41,878 nucleotides of DNA from Alphaproteobacteria bacterium (GTDB lineage Bacteria; Pseudomonadota; Alphaproteobacteria; Rhizobiales; Hyphomicrobiaceae), in contig JAHJSN010000088.1 in the NCBI GenBank assembly GCA_018830445.1, forward strand, positions 1-41,878. Direction: 5' to 3'. This document shows positions 34,746 through 41,878 of the stretch, piece after piece. Every line of letters starts with the position of its first letter. Positions within the stretch are counted from its first letter, which is position 1. The notes under the pieces were generated by a model, which saw only the letters and a list, made by a program, of their open reading frames with translations, searched no databases and was not told the origin of the DNA. A program made the position numbers and the translations under genes.

Positions 34746-37700
34746 ATGTCACCAAATTTTGTGAGATTCATTATGCCCTCGTCATTCTCCCGCAAGGTTG
34801 AAGAAGAAAGTCTTCCCAATTGGGGTGCCGCAGCTCTTCGCAAGGTGCTTCTAGGCTGCCTGATGGCGGTCGCATTATTCGTCAGCTTCAGCGGCGCGCC
34901 AAGAGCGCAGGAAGGCGCGATCAGGCCCGGTGAGTCGTTCGTGACGCGCTTTTCAGGAACGACCGGAACAGGCGCCGCTGCGGCAATCGACACCAATGGG
35001 ACGGTCGGCAGCATCATCGATCTGCGCGCGCCAGGGCAGCCGCCTCAGGGGCAGCACTGGCTCAATGAACCTCAACGCAACCCCGTTACCGCAGCGCAGG
35101 TCGGTCAGATTTTCGGCGTCACGCTCGATGATGAGGAAGCGCCCAACATCTACGTCACGGCAACCTCAGCGTTTGGATTGCACCGCAACGCCGCCGGCAA
35201 TGGCTGGATGAACGGCATGTGGGGAGAAGGTGGCGGTCCGGGCACTGTCTACAGGCTCAGCCCGCAAAACGACTATAAGCCGGAAGTCTTCGCAACGGTG
35301 ACGCTCGATGGGCGCGAAAACACCGGCGCAGCACTCGGCAACATAGCTTACGATCGCTGGAACAAGCAGCTGTTCGTCTCCGATCTCGAAACAGGCATGA
35401 TCCACAGGATCAGCGTTGCGGACGGCAGTGATCAGGGACATTTCGACCACGGCAGCACCGCGCGCGCCAGCTTCTTCGATGCAGAGGCCGGCGCCGAGGC
35501 GTCCTTGCCCGTGGTCGCTTTCGACGCTTCGAGCTCCGCGCAAACATCCAGCTGCATTGCCGGCGATTTCGACAACAACCCCGATTGTTGGAACGTGGCT
35601 GATTTCCGTCGCCGCGTCTGGGGGCTGGGCGTGCGCCAGGATCCGGAATCCGCAGAGGTGAGGCTCTATTACGCTGTCTGGTCGAGCGACGGACTGGGCA
35701 ACAGTGCGTTTGCCGGGGCCGATGAGAATGACAAGAAGAATTCAATCTGGTCGATCGCCCTGAAGGAAGATGGGAGCTTCGAAGCAACCTCCGTTGTCCG
35801 TGAGTTCTTCTTGCCGGAGTTCTTCGCATCCCCTCCTCAAGCTGGAAAGAGCCATCCTGTAACGGACATCGCCTTCCCGCAATGTATCGACCAGAACGTC
35901 ATGATCGTCTCCGAGAGGGGCGGCCTGCTCAATCTGGGGCTCGATGCCGAAAACGCATTTTCCAGGCCGCACGAGAGTCGCACGCTTCGCTATACGAGCG
36001 AGGTAGATGGCTCGTGGGTGCTGGAGGGCCGCTATCCTGTCGGCCACTACGCGCGCGCAGACCGCGAGGAACCGAAGATCCGTGCGAACTCCTCCGGCGG
36101 TGTCGATTTCGGCTATGGCTATTCATCGCGTTGGCGTGTCGATCCGAATAAGCCGGACGAATTCGTCTGGATGACGGGCGATGCCCTCTGCGCACCGTTC
36201 GCCGGCTGCTACAATCCTGCGACCGGCCGTTACGAAGACGGCTCGCATGTCCACGGGATCCAAGGCAATGCTGCGGATGCCTTCAAGGCAGAAGGCGCCG
36301 CGGATGCCGAAACCGCCTTCACACCGCTTCCCGCCTGGATGGTCGATACCGATATCAACGTCGACAACTCCAACGCGCCGATCATGTCCACTCTGACGCG
36401 CAACGACGCAACCCGGATCGGCGACATCGCGATCTATCAATCCTGTGAAGCCGGCAAGATTGAAGATGATGCCGCTGAGATCGAAGCGCCGCCGGTTGAA
36501 GGTGATGAACCGCCTGAGATCGTCGAGCCGCCTCCAGGTGATGGCGTCCCGCCAGGTGACGACGAACTGCCACCGGACCTTGAGAAGCAAAAGACCGGCC
36601 CAGCCGAGTGCTTCGAAGCCGGGGTGTGCACATTCACGGTTACGATCACCAATAACGGTCCAGGCATCTGGAGCGGCCCGCTCTTCGAGCACGACACTCT
36701 GCCGCCCGGTTCGACACTCGTGGACTATGGACCGCAACCCGACTGGCTGTGTACCCAGGCCGGCGACGGCGTCGACTGCGAGCACGCACCCGTGGTCCTC
36801 AATCCCGGCGATGCGGTCACTCTTACTCTCAACGTCTTGCTGCCGCCAGGCATGGTCGGGCAGGTCGAAAACTGCATTTTCGACGTTTGGCATCCCGAAG
36901 GTGAGAACGACGACCCCGTCGTTATCGAAGCCGTCGAGCAAAGGCTCAACGCGCTCGGCTTCAACCCTGGTCCTATCGATGGTGTCCTCGACCCGCAGAC
37001 GGTAACGGCCATCACGGATTACCAGAATGCCAACGGCTTGGATCCGACGGGGACTGTGACCGACGAACTGCGCGATGCGCTGTTCCCGGATATGGCCGGT
37101 CTGTCGGGCGATGCCGATCCGACGAACGACTCGGATTGTCACTCGGTTGAGGTCATCCCGCACGGACCTCCGCCACCCGCGCCGCCGGTCATCGCTCCTG
37201 TACCGCCGCCGGTCGTCCCGCCGCCACCGCCTCCGCCGATTGGTCCGACAGGCACGCGTGCCGCGCAGTGCGACGATACGGTTCGTCAGGGCGGCGACCA
37301 GCCGGAAGCCATCGAGATCGACCTGGGAGGGCGACAGGGACAGGCCACGTTCGAGTGGAACATGGTCTCGGTCAAGGACCAGATGCGGGTCTTCTTAGAC
37401 GGCACGCTGGTCTACGATACCCAGTGTGTTTCGGGGACCGGCTCACAGCCCTTCCCGGTTCCGCCGGGTTCCCAAAGTGTCCGCGTCGAGGTCAATCCGA
37501 ACTGTGAAGGCACGACGTCGACGGTCTGGGACTTCAAGGTGCTCTGTCCGCCGGAAATCTCCCCTCAACCGCTGGTCCTGCCGACACCGCCTCCACCCCC
37601 GCCACCGGTCGTACTGCAGCCGGTGCCGCCACCGGTGATCTTCGACGATCCAGGCCCGGTTCGCTGCCCCGTTGGCACCATCCGCCGCTATGGCGTCTGC

Positions 37701-38363
37701 GTACCGATCATCCGCCGCTGCCCGCCCGGCTCCGTGCTTCGCCATGACCGCTGCGTCCGCATCGTGCGGGTGTGCCCGCCGGGGACGATCAAGCGCCACG
37801 GCCGCTGCATCACGGTCACGCGCAAATGCCCGCCTGGGACCATCAAGCGCGGCACCCGCTGCGTGCAAGTAGAGCGTCATTGCCCGAAGGGCACCGTGCT
37901 TCGCAACGGTCGCTGCGTAAAGACCATCCGGAAATGTCCGGAAGGCACGGCCCTGCGCCACGGCCGCTGCGTGACGGTTGCGCGGCACTGCCCGAAAGGC
38001 ACGGTCCGGCGTGGCAACCGTTGTGTGAAGGTAACGCGTAATTGCCCGAAAGGGACCGTGCTGCGTCGCGGTCGGTGTGTCAAAGCCACCAAACCGGCCG
38101 TCAGGCACTGCCCCAAGGGCACCGTCCGGCGCGGCAACCGTTGTGTCAGGGTCAAGCCGGCCGTCAGGCATTGCCCACGCGGCACGGTACGTCGCGGCAA
38201 CAAGTGCGTGCGGATTAAGAAGCAGACCATACGCAGATGCCCCGCTGGCACCGTCCGCCGCGGCAACCGCTGCATCCGCATCGTCAAGAAACGCCAGAAG
38301 AAGGCAGCGTGTCCACGCGGTATGGTCCGCCGCGGCAACCGCTGCGTCCGTATCAAACGATAG
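34746..38363 (+). CDS. Large secreted multidomain protein with cysteine repeats
   Basis: I do not recognise the whole protein (1205 aa). It has an N-terminal signal or anchor (about 33-54, cut near PRAQ), then some 500 residues that look like a beta-propeller-type domain (NIYVTATSAFGLH, GNIAYDRWNKQLFVSDLE). A DUF11-type beta-sandwich runs from about 610 to 805 (CTFTVTITNNGPG ... DPTNDSDCHSVEV), with a peptidoglycan-binding domain (about 728-780) nested inside it. Next is a Pro-rich linker and another beta domain. Residues 973-1204 carry twelve CPxGTxxRxxRC repeats, each with two cysteines, very basic. The start may be ATG 34746 or 34773. It is probably an envelope or surface protein. Confidence 0.85.
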   Translation: MSPNFVRFIMPSSFSRKVEEESLPNWGAAALRKVLLGCLMAVALFVSFSGAPRAQEGAIRPGESFVTRFSGTTGTGAAAAIDTNGTVGSIIDLRAPGQPPQGQHWLNEPQRNPVTAAQVGQIFGVTLDDEEAPNIYVTATSAFGLHRNAAGNGWMNGMWGEGGGPGTVYRLSPQNDYKPEVFATVTLDGRENTGAALGNIAYDRWNKQLFVSDLETGMIHRISVADGSDQGHFDHGSTARASFFDAEAGAEASLPVVAFDASSSAQTSSCIAGDFDNNPDCWNVADFRRRVWGLGVRQDPESAEVRLYYAVWSSDGLGNSAFAGADENDKKNSIWSIALKEDGSFEATSVVREFFLPEFFASPPQAGKSHPVTDIAFPQCIDQNVMIVSERGGLLNLGLDAENAFSRPHESRTLRYTSEVDGSWVLEGRYPVGHYARADREEPKIRANSSGGVDFGYGYSSRWRVDPNKPDEFVWMTGDALCAPFAGCYNPATGRYEDGSHVHGIQGNAADAFKAEGAADAETAFTPLPAWMVDTDINVDNSNAPIMSTLTRNDATRIGDIAIYQSCEAGKIEDDAAEIEAPPVEGDEPPEIVEPPPGDGVPPGDDELPPDLEKQKTGPAECFEAGVCTFTVTITNNGPGIWSGPLFEHDTLPPGSTLVDYGPQPDWLCTQAGDGVDCEHAPVVLNPGDAVTLTLNVLLPPGMVGQVENCIFDVWHPEGENDDPVVIEAVEQRLNALGFNPGPIDGVLDPQTVTAITDYQNANGLDPTGTVTDELRDALFPDMAGLSGDADPTNDSDCHSVEVIPHGPPPPAPPVIAPVPPPVVPPPPPPPIGPTGTRAAQCDDTVRQGGDQPEAIEIDLGGRQGQATFEWNMVSVKDQMRVFLDGTLVYDTQCVSGTGSQPFPVPPGSQSVRVEVNPNCEGTTSTVWDFKVLCPPEISPQPLVLPTPPPPPPPVVLQPVPPPVIFDDPGPVRCPVGTIRRYGVCVPIIRRCPPGSVLRHDRCVRIVRVCPPGTIKRHGRCITVTRKCPPGTIKRGTRCVQVERHCPKGTVLRNGRCVKTIRKCPEGTALRHGRCVTVARHCPKGTVRRGNRCVKVTRNCPKGTVLRRGRCVKATKPAVRHCPKGTVRRGNRCVRVKPAVRHCPRGTVRRGNKCVRIKKQTIRRCPAGTVRRGNRCIRIVKKRQKKAACPRGMVRRGNRCVRIKR
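37663..38357 (+). repeat. Twelve diverged ~54-bp coding repeats
   Basis: Each unit encodes CPxGTxxRxxRC plus a spacer of 6-10 residues. The units differ at many synonymous positions, so the array is old and under selection at protein level. It is not a CRISPR array. Confidence 0.95.
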
Positions 38364-38508
38364 TACGGGTTCGACATGATCGAGCGAGGCCTCCCGACCT
38401 CCACGACCCACTCGGGAAATGACACGCAGCGCGTTACCGCCGGAGGAAGATCGGCAACGTGCTCGGGCCAGTAAGTTACCAGATCTGCTACTTGAGGGAG
38501 ATAGCCCA

Positions 38509-38952
38509 ATGAAGTCGACGCATAAGTTTGCAGCCGCTGCGCTGTTCGCCGCTGTGATGTTTCTGCCGCACACCCTGACCGCACAACAAAGCGATGCGCC
38601 CGCCCCCGTCGAGGACCCGGCTATAGAGGAGGAACTCGAGATCTCCGGCGAAGAGGAATTCGTGCGCTACTGCAGCGTTTGCCATGGCCTCGATGCCAAA
38701 GGCAAAGGACCGCTGGCTGCCAACTTGAAGACACCGCCAGCCGATCTCACCCAGATATCGAAGAGGAATAACGGTGGCTTTCCGTTGGGCAAGGTGGCCG
38801 ATATTATTCGCAACGGCGGAAATCTGAGCGGCCACGGTTCTACCGACATGCCCGCCTGGGGCGAAGCCTTCCGCGACCACGAGGAGCCGATCATGGTCAG
38901 TGCATTGATTTTCGAATTGGCCTTGTTCCTGGAAAGCATCCAGGAGCGGTGA
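38509..38952 (+). CDS. Small monohaem cytochrome c (paralogue)
   Basis: A 147-aa periplasmic c-type cytochrome with a signal peptide (cut near TLTA-QQ), an acidic stretch (PAPVEDPAIEEELEIS), the haem site CSVCH and a likely axial Met in TDMPAWGEAF. It shares with the cytochrome at 7541 the SGEEEF/SGEDEF, GKGxGPLA and PPADLT.I blocks, so the two are paralogues. ATG 38509 has GAGGGAG in front. It lies upstream of the four-gene CxxC/DsrC-like/reductase operon in the same direction, separated by 270 bp with a G17 tract. It may be an electron carrier for that operon, but this is only suggested by position. Confidence 0.93.
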   Translation: MKSTHKFAAAALFAAVMFLPHTLTAQQSDAPAPVEDPAIEEELEISGEEEFVRYCSVCHGLDAKGKGPLAANLKTPPADLTQISKRNNGGFPLGKVADIIRNGGNLSGHGSTDMPAWGEAFRDHEEPIMVSALIFELALFLESIQER

Positions 38953-39001
38953 CGCCGCAAGTTTTTCGTTTTGGCGTCTGCGTTAAATCTGGCGTTTCTC
39001 C

Positions 39002-39018
39002 GGGGGGGGGGGGGGGGG
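39002..39018 (+). repeat. G17 homopolymer
   Basis: Seventeen consecutive G in a gene-free region 205 bp upstream of the next operon. Such tracts slip easily and can alter promoter spacing. A sequencing or assembly length error is also possible. Confidence 0.9.
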
Positions 39019-39223
39019 CGAAATAATGGTACGAACCGGGGACATCCCTGACAGAATAGACCGGCCATTCCACCGCCGCCATGGCGTCACCCTTGCATCG
39101 CTCGCCGATGTTTCGGATACTCACCCTCTTGGATTGAACAAAAGACGGTAAGCCGGCACCGCAGCAATGCGCGCCGGGGAAAGCCCGGGATCGGCTCGCC
39201 GTAGTGGGAGGAGACCCTCAAAT

Positions 39224-39496
39224 ATGACCGATAAGGCCTGCGACGCTTGCAAACTGCCGCCGTTCCCGCCGGAAATCGAGCGCGACGCGGACACCGGCCT
39301 GCCGACCGGCTGGTTCGTTCGCCGTGTTGCCGGCCGCACTTTCACGTTGTGCGAGTGCTGCGGCGACATCCGCCACTTCAAGGGCGGCGTTTCGCTATAC
39401 CTGCAGGAAAACCTTGGACTGGCGGAGCATGCCAAATGCGAGTTTGATGAAACTCCAGGGTCTGGCCTGCATCGCATGCGGACAGCTCGCCGATAA
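39224..39496 (+). CDS. Small CxxC protein, paralogue 1
   Basis: A 90-aa soluble protein with two Cys pairs: CDACK near the N-terminus and CECCGDIRHF in the middle, which may bind zinc or another metal as a ribbon. It is 30-40% similar by eye to the next protein (both have CDACK, GWxxRRxxGRxxxLCxxCG and RxFxGGxSxYLxxxLGL). The start at ATG 39224 follows GGAGGAG. The upstream in-frame ATG at 39167 has no such site. It is the first gene of a four-gene operon with a DsrC-like protein and a ferredoxin-reductase fusion. The function is unknown. Confidence 0.85.
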   Translation: MTDKACDACKLPPFPPEIERDADTGLPTGWFVRRVAGRTFTLCECCGDIRHFKGGVSLYLQENLGLAEHAKCEFDETPGSGLHRMRTARR

Positions 39497-39525
39497 CGTC
39501 TCCAGCCCCAAGGAGGGCAAGTGCC

Positions 39526-39822
39526 ATGACCAAGGTCTGCTGCGATGCCTGCAAGCAAGAGGTCGAACTTGCCGTCAACGGTCCAACGACGCTTAAGAAT
39601 GCGCTGCCGCGCGGCTGGCGTCCCCGGCGGATCGACGGCCGCGTCTACATCCTCTGCGATGTCTGCGGCAATCTCCGCCAGTTCGTCGGCGGCCTCTCGC
39701 CCTACCTTCTGGACCGGCTGGGCTTGCGCAATGACAATGTCGAGATAGAGTTTCCTGAGTACGACGATTTGCCGGAGACCCGCGGGGCAGGTACCAGCCC
39801 CGTCTTCCCCGGCAAGCGCTGA
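39526..39822 (+). CDS. Small CxxC protein, paralogue 2
   Basis: A 98-aa paralogue of the preceding gene, with CCDACK at residues 5-10 and CDVCGNLRQF in the middle, the same order as in paralogue 1. The C-terminus is longer and acidic (NVEIEFPEYDDLPE). AAGGAGGGC lies 8 nt before ATG 39526. Twin genes of this kind often form a heterodimer, but that is inference. I recognise no characterised family. Confidence 0.85.
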   Translation: MTKVCCDACKQEVELAVNGPTTLKNALPRGWRPRRIDGRVYILCDVCGNLRQFVGGLSPYLLDRLGLRNDNVEIEFPEYDDLPETRGAGTSPVFPGKR

Positions 39823-39865
39823 CGGAATTCAAATGCGTTTTCTAAATCGGGGAATAGGACGACAA

Positions 39866-40243
39866 ATGACCGACGACGTGGACATCAACAAAGCCATCCG
39901 CAACGACGTTGAAGCCGGCGACCCGGCGGCTGCTGTGCGCGCCAACGAAGTCGCCAACTGGACCCGCGAAGGCGCCATCGAAGCGGCCAGGGCCGAGGGC
40001 CTCGACCTTGGCGACGAGCATTTTGCCGTCATCGAACTCCTGCAGAAGCTTTATGTCGAGCGCGGCGCCGCCCCCCACGCGCGCTACCTCGCCAACATCC
40101 TCAACGAGGAGTTCGAACGCCAAGGCGGCAGCCGCTACCTCTATCAGCTGTTTCCCGGCGGCCCGGTCGGCCAGGGCTCGCGACTGGCAGGCGTTCCCGC
40201 TCCGCACGACACGGCGGACCTGTCGTTCGGATCGACCTACTGA
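39866..40243 (+). CDS. DsrC/TusE-like protein lacking the redox cysteines
   Basis: A 125-aa protein with the DsrC/TusE fold signature: NWTREGAIEAARAEGLDLGD, DEHFAVIELLQKLYVERGAA, RYLANILNEEF and YLYQLFPGGPVGQGSRLAGVP. DsrC proteins carry sulfur on a C-terminal cysteine in dissimilatory sulfur metabolism, and TusE does so in tRNA thiolation. Here both functional positions are lost: the inner Cys (KQAC in DsrC) is GQGS, and the C-terminal Cys after P-x-P is replaced by HDTAD plus an extra tail. It therefore cannot relay sulfur in the known way and may be a regulatory RspA-like member. The start is ATG 39866 (MTDDVD); the frame is open to 39833. Confidence 0.88.
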   Translation: MTDDVDINKAIRNDVEAGDPAAAVRANEVANWTREGAIEAARAEGLDLGDEHFAVIELLQKLYVERGAAPHARYLANILNEEFERQGGSRYLYQLFPGGPVGQGSRLAGVPAPHDTADLSFGSTY

Positions 40244-40258
40244 CGGCGGGGACCGCAA

Positions 40259-41716
40259 ATGGCCCAGCTCATCCCTTTGAGCCGGCTTGCCCGCCTGGTC
40301 GGCAAGCCGCGTTCGCTGCTCCAGAGGATGGCCCAGTCGGGCGAACTCGAAACCTTCGACGGTCATGTCTCATTGGAAGAGGTCCTGCGCCACTTCCCCG
40401 ATGTCCGTCTTGAGAACGACAAGGAACTCGCGCGCGTCCAGGAGATCATGGACAAGGCGCTGACCAAGCAGCCGTCGCGCGAGGAACTGCCGACCGCCGC
40501 TATCCTCAACGAGCGCCTGCGAGCGCTGGGCCGCGATTTCGCCACCGCCGAAGGCCGCCTCTTGCATTATGAGCGCGTGCATGGCTGGATCGCGGATAAG
40601 CTCGCCGCAGCCGTCGAATCCGGAGAGGCCACGGCCCAGTTCGCCAAGCAGTTTTCAGGGTGGCTGAGGACCGAGCTTGCCTCCCCGCCGGCCGGCCTTG
40701 AGCGCTGGGAGGATCTCGTAGCAAGGGAGCGCATCTTGCGCGTGATGACTGCGACAGTAACCGTCGTCCCGAAGGGGCAGACCTTCGAGGTGATCGGCGA
40801 CGAGACGATTTTGGAGGCAGGTCTCAGGGCCGGTCTGCCGCTGCCCTATGGCTGCTCGAATGGCACTTGCGGCGATTGCAAATGCCGCGTCGTATCCGGC
40901 GACGTGCTGAAGGTCCGCCCGCACGACCATCAGCTGTCGAACCTGGAGAAGAGCCTGGGCTTCACTCTCGCCTGTTCTTATGCCGCCGTCGGTGATGTCG
41001 AACTTGAGGTGCCGCTCGGCGGCGTCGCCGACATACCCCAGCAGACGGTCAACGCCCGCGTCCGCCAGGTCGAGCCGCTCGGCGGCCACCGCATCGCGCT
41101 GCACCTGATAACCCCGCGCACCGAGCGCTTCCGCTACTTCGCCGGTCAATGGCTTGAAATCACCGTCGCCGGTCAGACCCGGCGCGTTCCGGCCGCGAGC
41201 TGCCCTTGCGATGAGCGCCGCATTGAGGTTCATGTCGCGTGCGACGCCGCCGTCGCGGCAGCCGAAGGCCCGTTCAGCGCGCTGCAGTCGAACGCCGAAG
41301 TCGTCGTCCAGGGACCATTCGGCGAATTCGTTCTCAATGACGAGTCGGCCCGCCCCGTATTGTTGATCGCGGAAGGGCCAGGCTTCGCACTGATCAAAAG
41401 CCTGCTCCAGCACGCCCTCTCACTAGAGCGCGTGCCGTCCATCACCTTGCTGCGCAAGGCGAATACGGAAGGGCTCTATCAGGAGAACCTGCTCAAATCC
41501 TACGCCAATGCCCTCGACGACTTCGCCTATGTTCCGCTCGGGCCCGATGCCTCGGAAGGCGCTTCCGTCTTCGCCGCCCTTCCCGGCGGTCGCGATAGCC
41601 TGCCCACGCATGACGTCTACGCCGCCGGCTCCGCCGATTTCATCGCGGCCTTGCGTGCCGCTTTGTTTGCCGCCGGCCTTCCCGAAGCGCAGTGGCGCTG
41701 CGAAGTCGTGGCGTGA
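40259..41716 (+). CDS. [2Fe-2S] ferredoxin / FNR-like reductase fusion with a novel N-terminus
   Basis: A 485-aa protein. Residues 1-45 look like a small helix-turn-helix (LSRLARLVGKPRSLLQRMAQ) and up to about 155 form a helical, charged region I do not recognise. A plant-type [2Fe-2S] ferredoxin follows (165-250) with CSNGTCGDCKC and a last Cys in LACSYAAVGD. The C-terminal 230 residues resemble ferredoxin-NADP reductases of phenol hydroxylase or glucoseen reductase type, but the FAD motif RxYS is RRVPAASCP and the nucleotide loop GGTGxAP is EGPGFAL, so binding is doubtful. It starts 15 bp after the DsrC-like gene, as the last gene of the operon. Confidence 0.9.
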   Translation: MAQLIPLSRLARLVGKPRSLLQRMAQSGELETFDGHVSLEEVLRHFPDVRLENDKELARVQEIMDKALTKQPSREELPTAAILNERLRALGRDFATAEGRLLHYERVHGWIADKLAAAVESGEATAQFAKQFSGWLRTELASPPAGLERWEDLVARERILRVMTATVTVVPKGQTFEVIGDETILEAGLRAGLPLPYGCSNGTCGDCKCRVVSGDVLKVRPHDHQLSNLEKSLGFTLACSYAAVGDVELEVPLGGVADIPQQTVNARVRQVEPLGGHRIALHLITPRTERFRYFAGQWLEITVAGQTRRVPAASCPCDERRIEVHVACDAAVAAAEGPFSALQSNAEVVVQGPFGEFVLNDESARPVLLIAEGPGFALIKSLLQHALSLERVPSITLLRKANTEGLYQENLLKSYANALDDFAYVPLGPDASEGASVFAALPGGRDSLPTHDVYAAGSADFIAALRAALFAAGLPEAQWRCEVVA

Positions 41717-41806
41717 GACGGCAGGTCGTGACGCTGCCTGTGCCTAACCGAAATTCTTACATCCCGGCTTGAGCGATGTTCGCGCTCTTTCATGGCGCTG
41801 CTGCCG

Positions 41807-41878
41807 CTAGTGTTCTGGGTCAAACATTTGATTCCCGGGTGGAGGTCGTCAAATGTTTGTGAATCCAGAACACAATCA
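41807..41878. repeat. Palindromic repeat, copy F (reaches the window end)
   Basis: CTAGTGTTCTGG at the left, CCAGAACAC at 41865-41873, and an inner pair CAAACATTTGA (41821-41831) with TCAAATGTTTG (41849-41859) around the loop TTCCCGGGTGGAGGTCG. It shares 40 identical bases with copy D. It is the best preserved member of this subtype. Confidence 0.95.

Noticed and set aside
37663-38357. Regular 54-bp repeats suggestive of a CRISPR array
   Set aside because: The repeats are in frame, diverged and encode a conserved cysteine motif; there are no constant direct repeats and no cas genes.

Overview
The window looks like a chromosomal segment of an alphaproteobacterium of the order Hyphomicrobiales (Rhizobiales); the family cannot be fixed from the sequence alone. 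The evidence is a high-GC coding style, a rhizobial-type GyrB, the RegB/RegA (ActS/ActR, PrrB/PrrA) redox pair, MbfA behind an Irr-type ICE box, an MmcB-type nuclease-fold protein, a Cys-type intracellular PHB depolymerase and several typical DUF families. It is mostly ordinary chromosome, broken up by short insertions and by a family of palindromic repeats.

Layout. 1-3290: gyrB, followed by a 655-bp unit with two small overlapping genes (DUF6883-like and DUF4926-like) and then a second copy of the last 78 bp of gyrB. 3290-8600: a SulP/STAS anion transporter with an XRE regulator, a gene-poor stretch of about 850 bp, an SDR oxidoreductase, a small cytochrome c, a cupin and the remnant of a membrane-protein gene. 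8600-11500: an AT-richer two-gene island (GNAT acetyltransferase and a one-TM protein of unknown family) that abuts the remnant. 11500-16700: DUF1810, LprI-like, 2TM, membrane-anchored J-domain, DUF2147 and SH3b proteins, with two good terminators and a possible small RNA. 16660-19400: iron and nitric-oxide stress genes, namely mbfA and an NsrR-type regulator divergent from a truncated haemoglobin and a cytochrome P460, with a near-ideal operator between them. 19460-24660: a class A penicillin-binding protein, an IS110/IS1111-type element and a YgjP-like metallopeptidase. 25070-30140: PHB depolymerase, regB, regA and a TadE/TadG-like protein. 30134-33712: a repeat cluster, a UspA-like protein and a LonB-like AAA protease. 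33870-38360: mmcB and a 1205-aa secreted multidomain protein behind a TTGAC-N4-GTCAA (FNR/FixK/DNR-type) palindrome. 38509-41716: a second small cytochrome c, then a four-gene operon with two paralogous CxxC proteins, a DsrC-like protein lacking both redox cysteines and a ferredoxin-reductase fusion with degenerate flavin and nucleotide motifs.

The common theme is redox and respiratory adaptation: RegBA, NsrR with its haem proteins, two related monohaem cytochromes, an FNR-type box and the DsrC/ferredoxin module. The strongest candidates for undescribed biology are the gyrB 3'-end cassette, the DsrC-like/CxxC/ferredoxin-reductase operon, the GNAT plus membrane-protein island, and the CTAG-ended palindromic repeat family, one cluster of which supplies the stop codons of two convergent genes.
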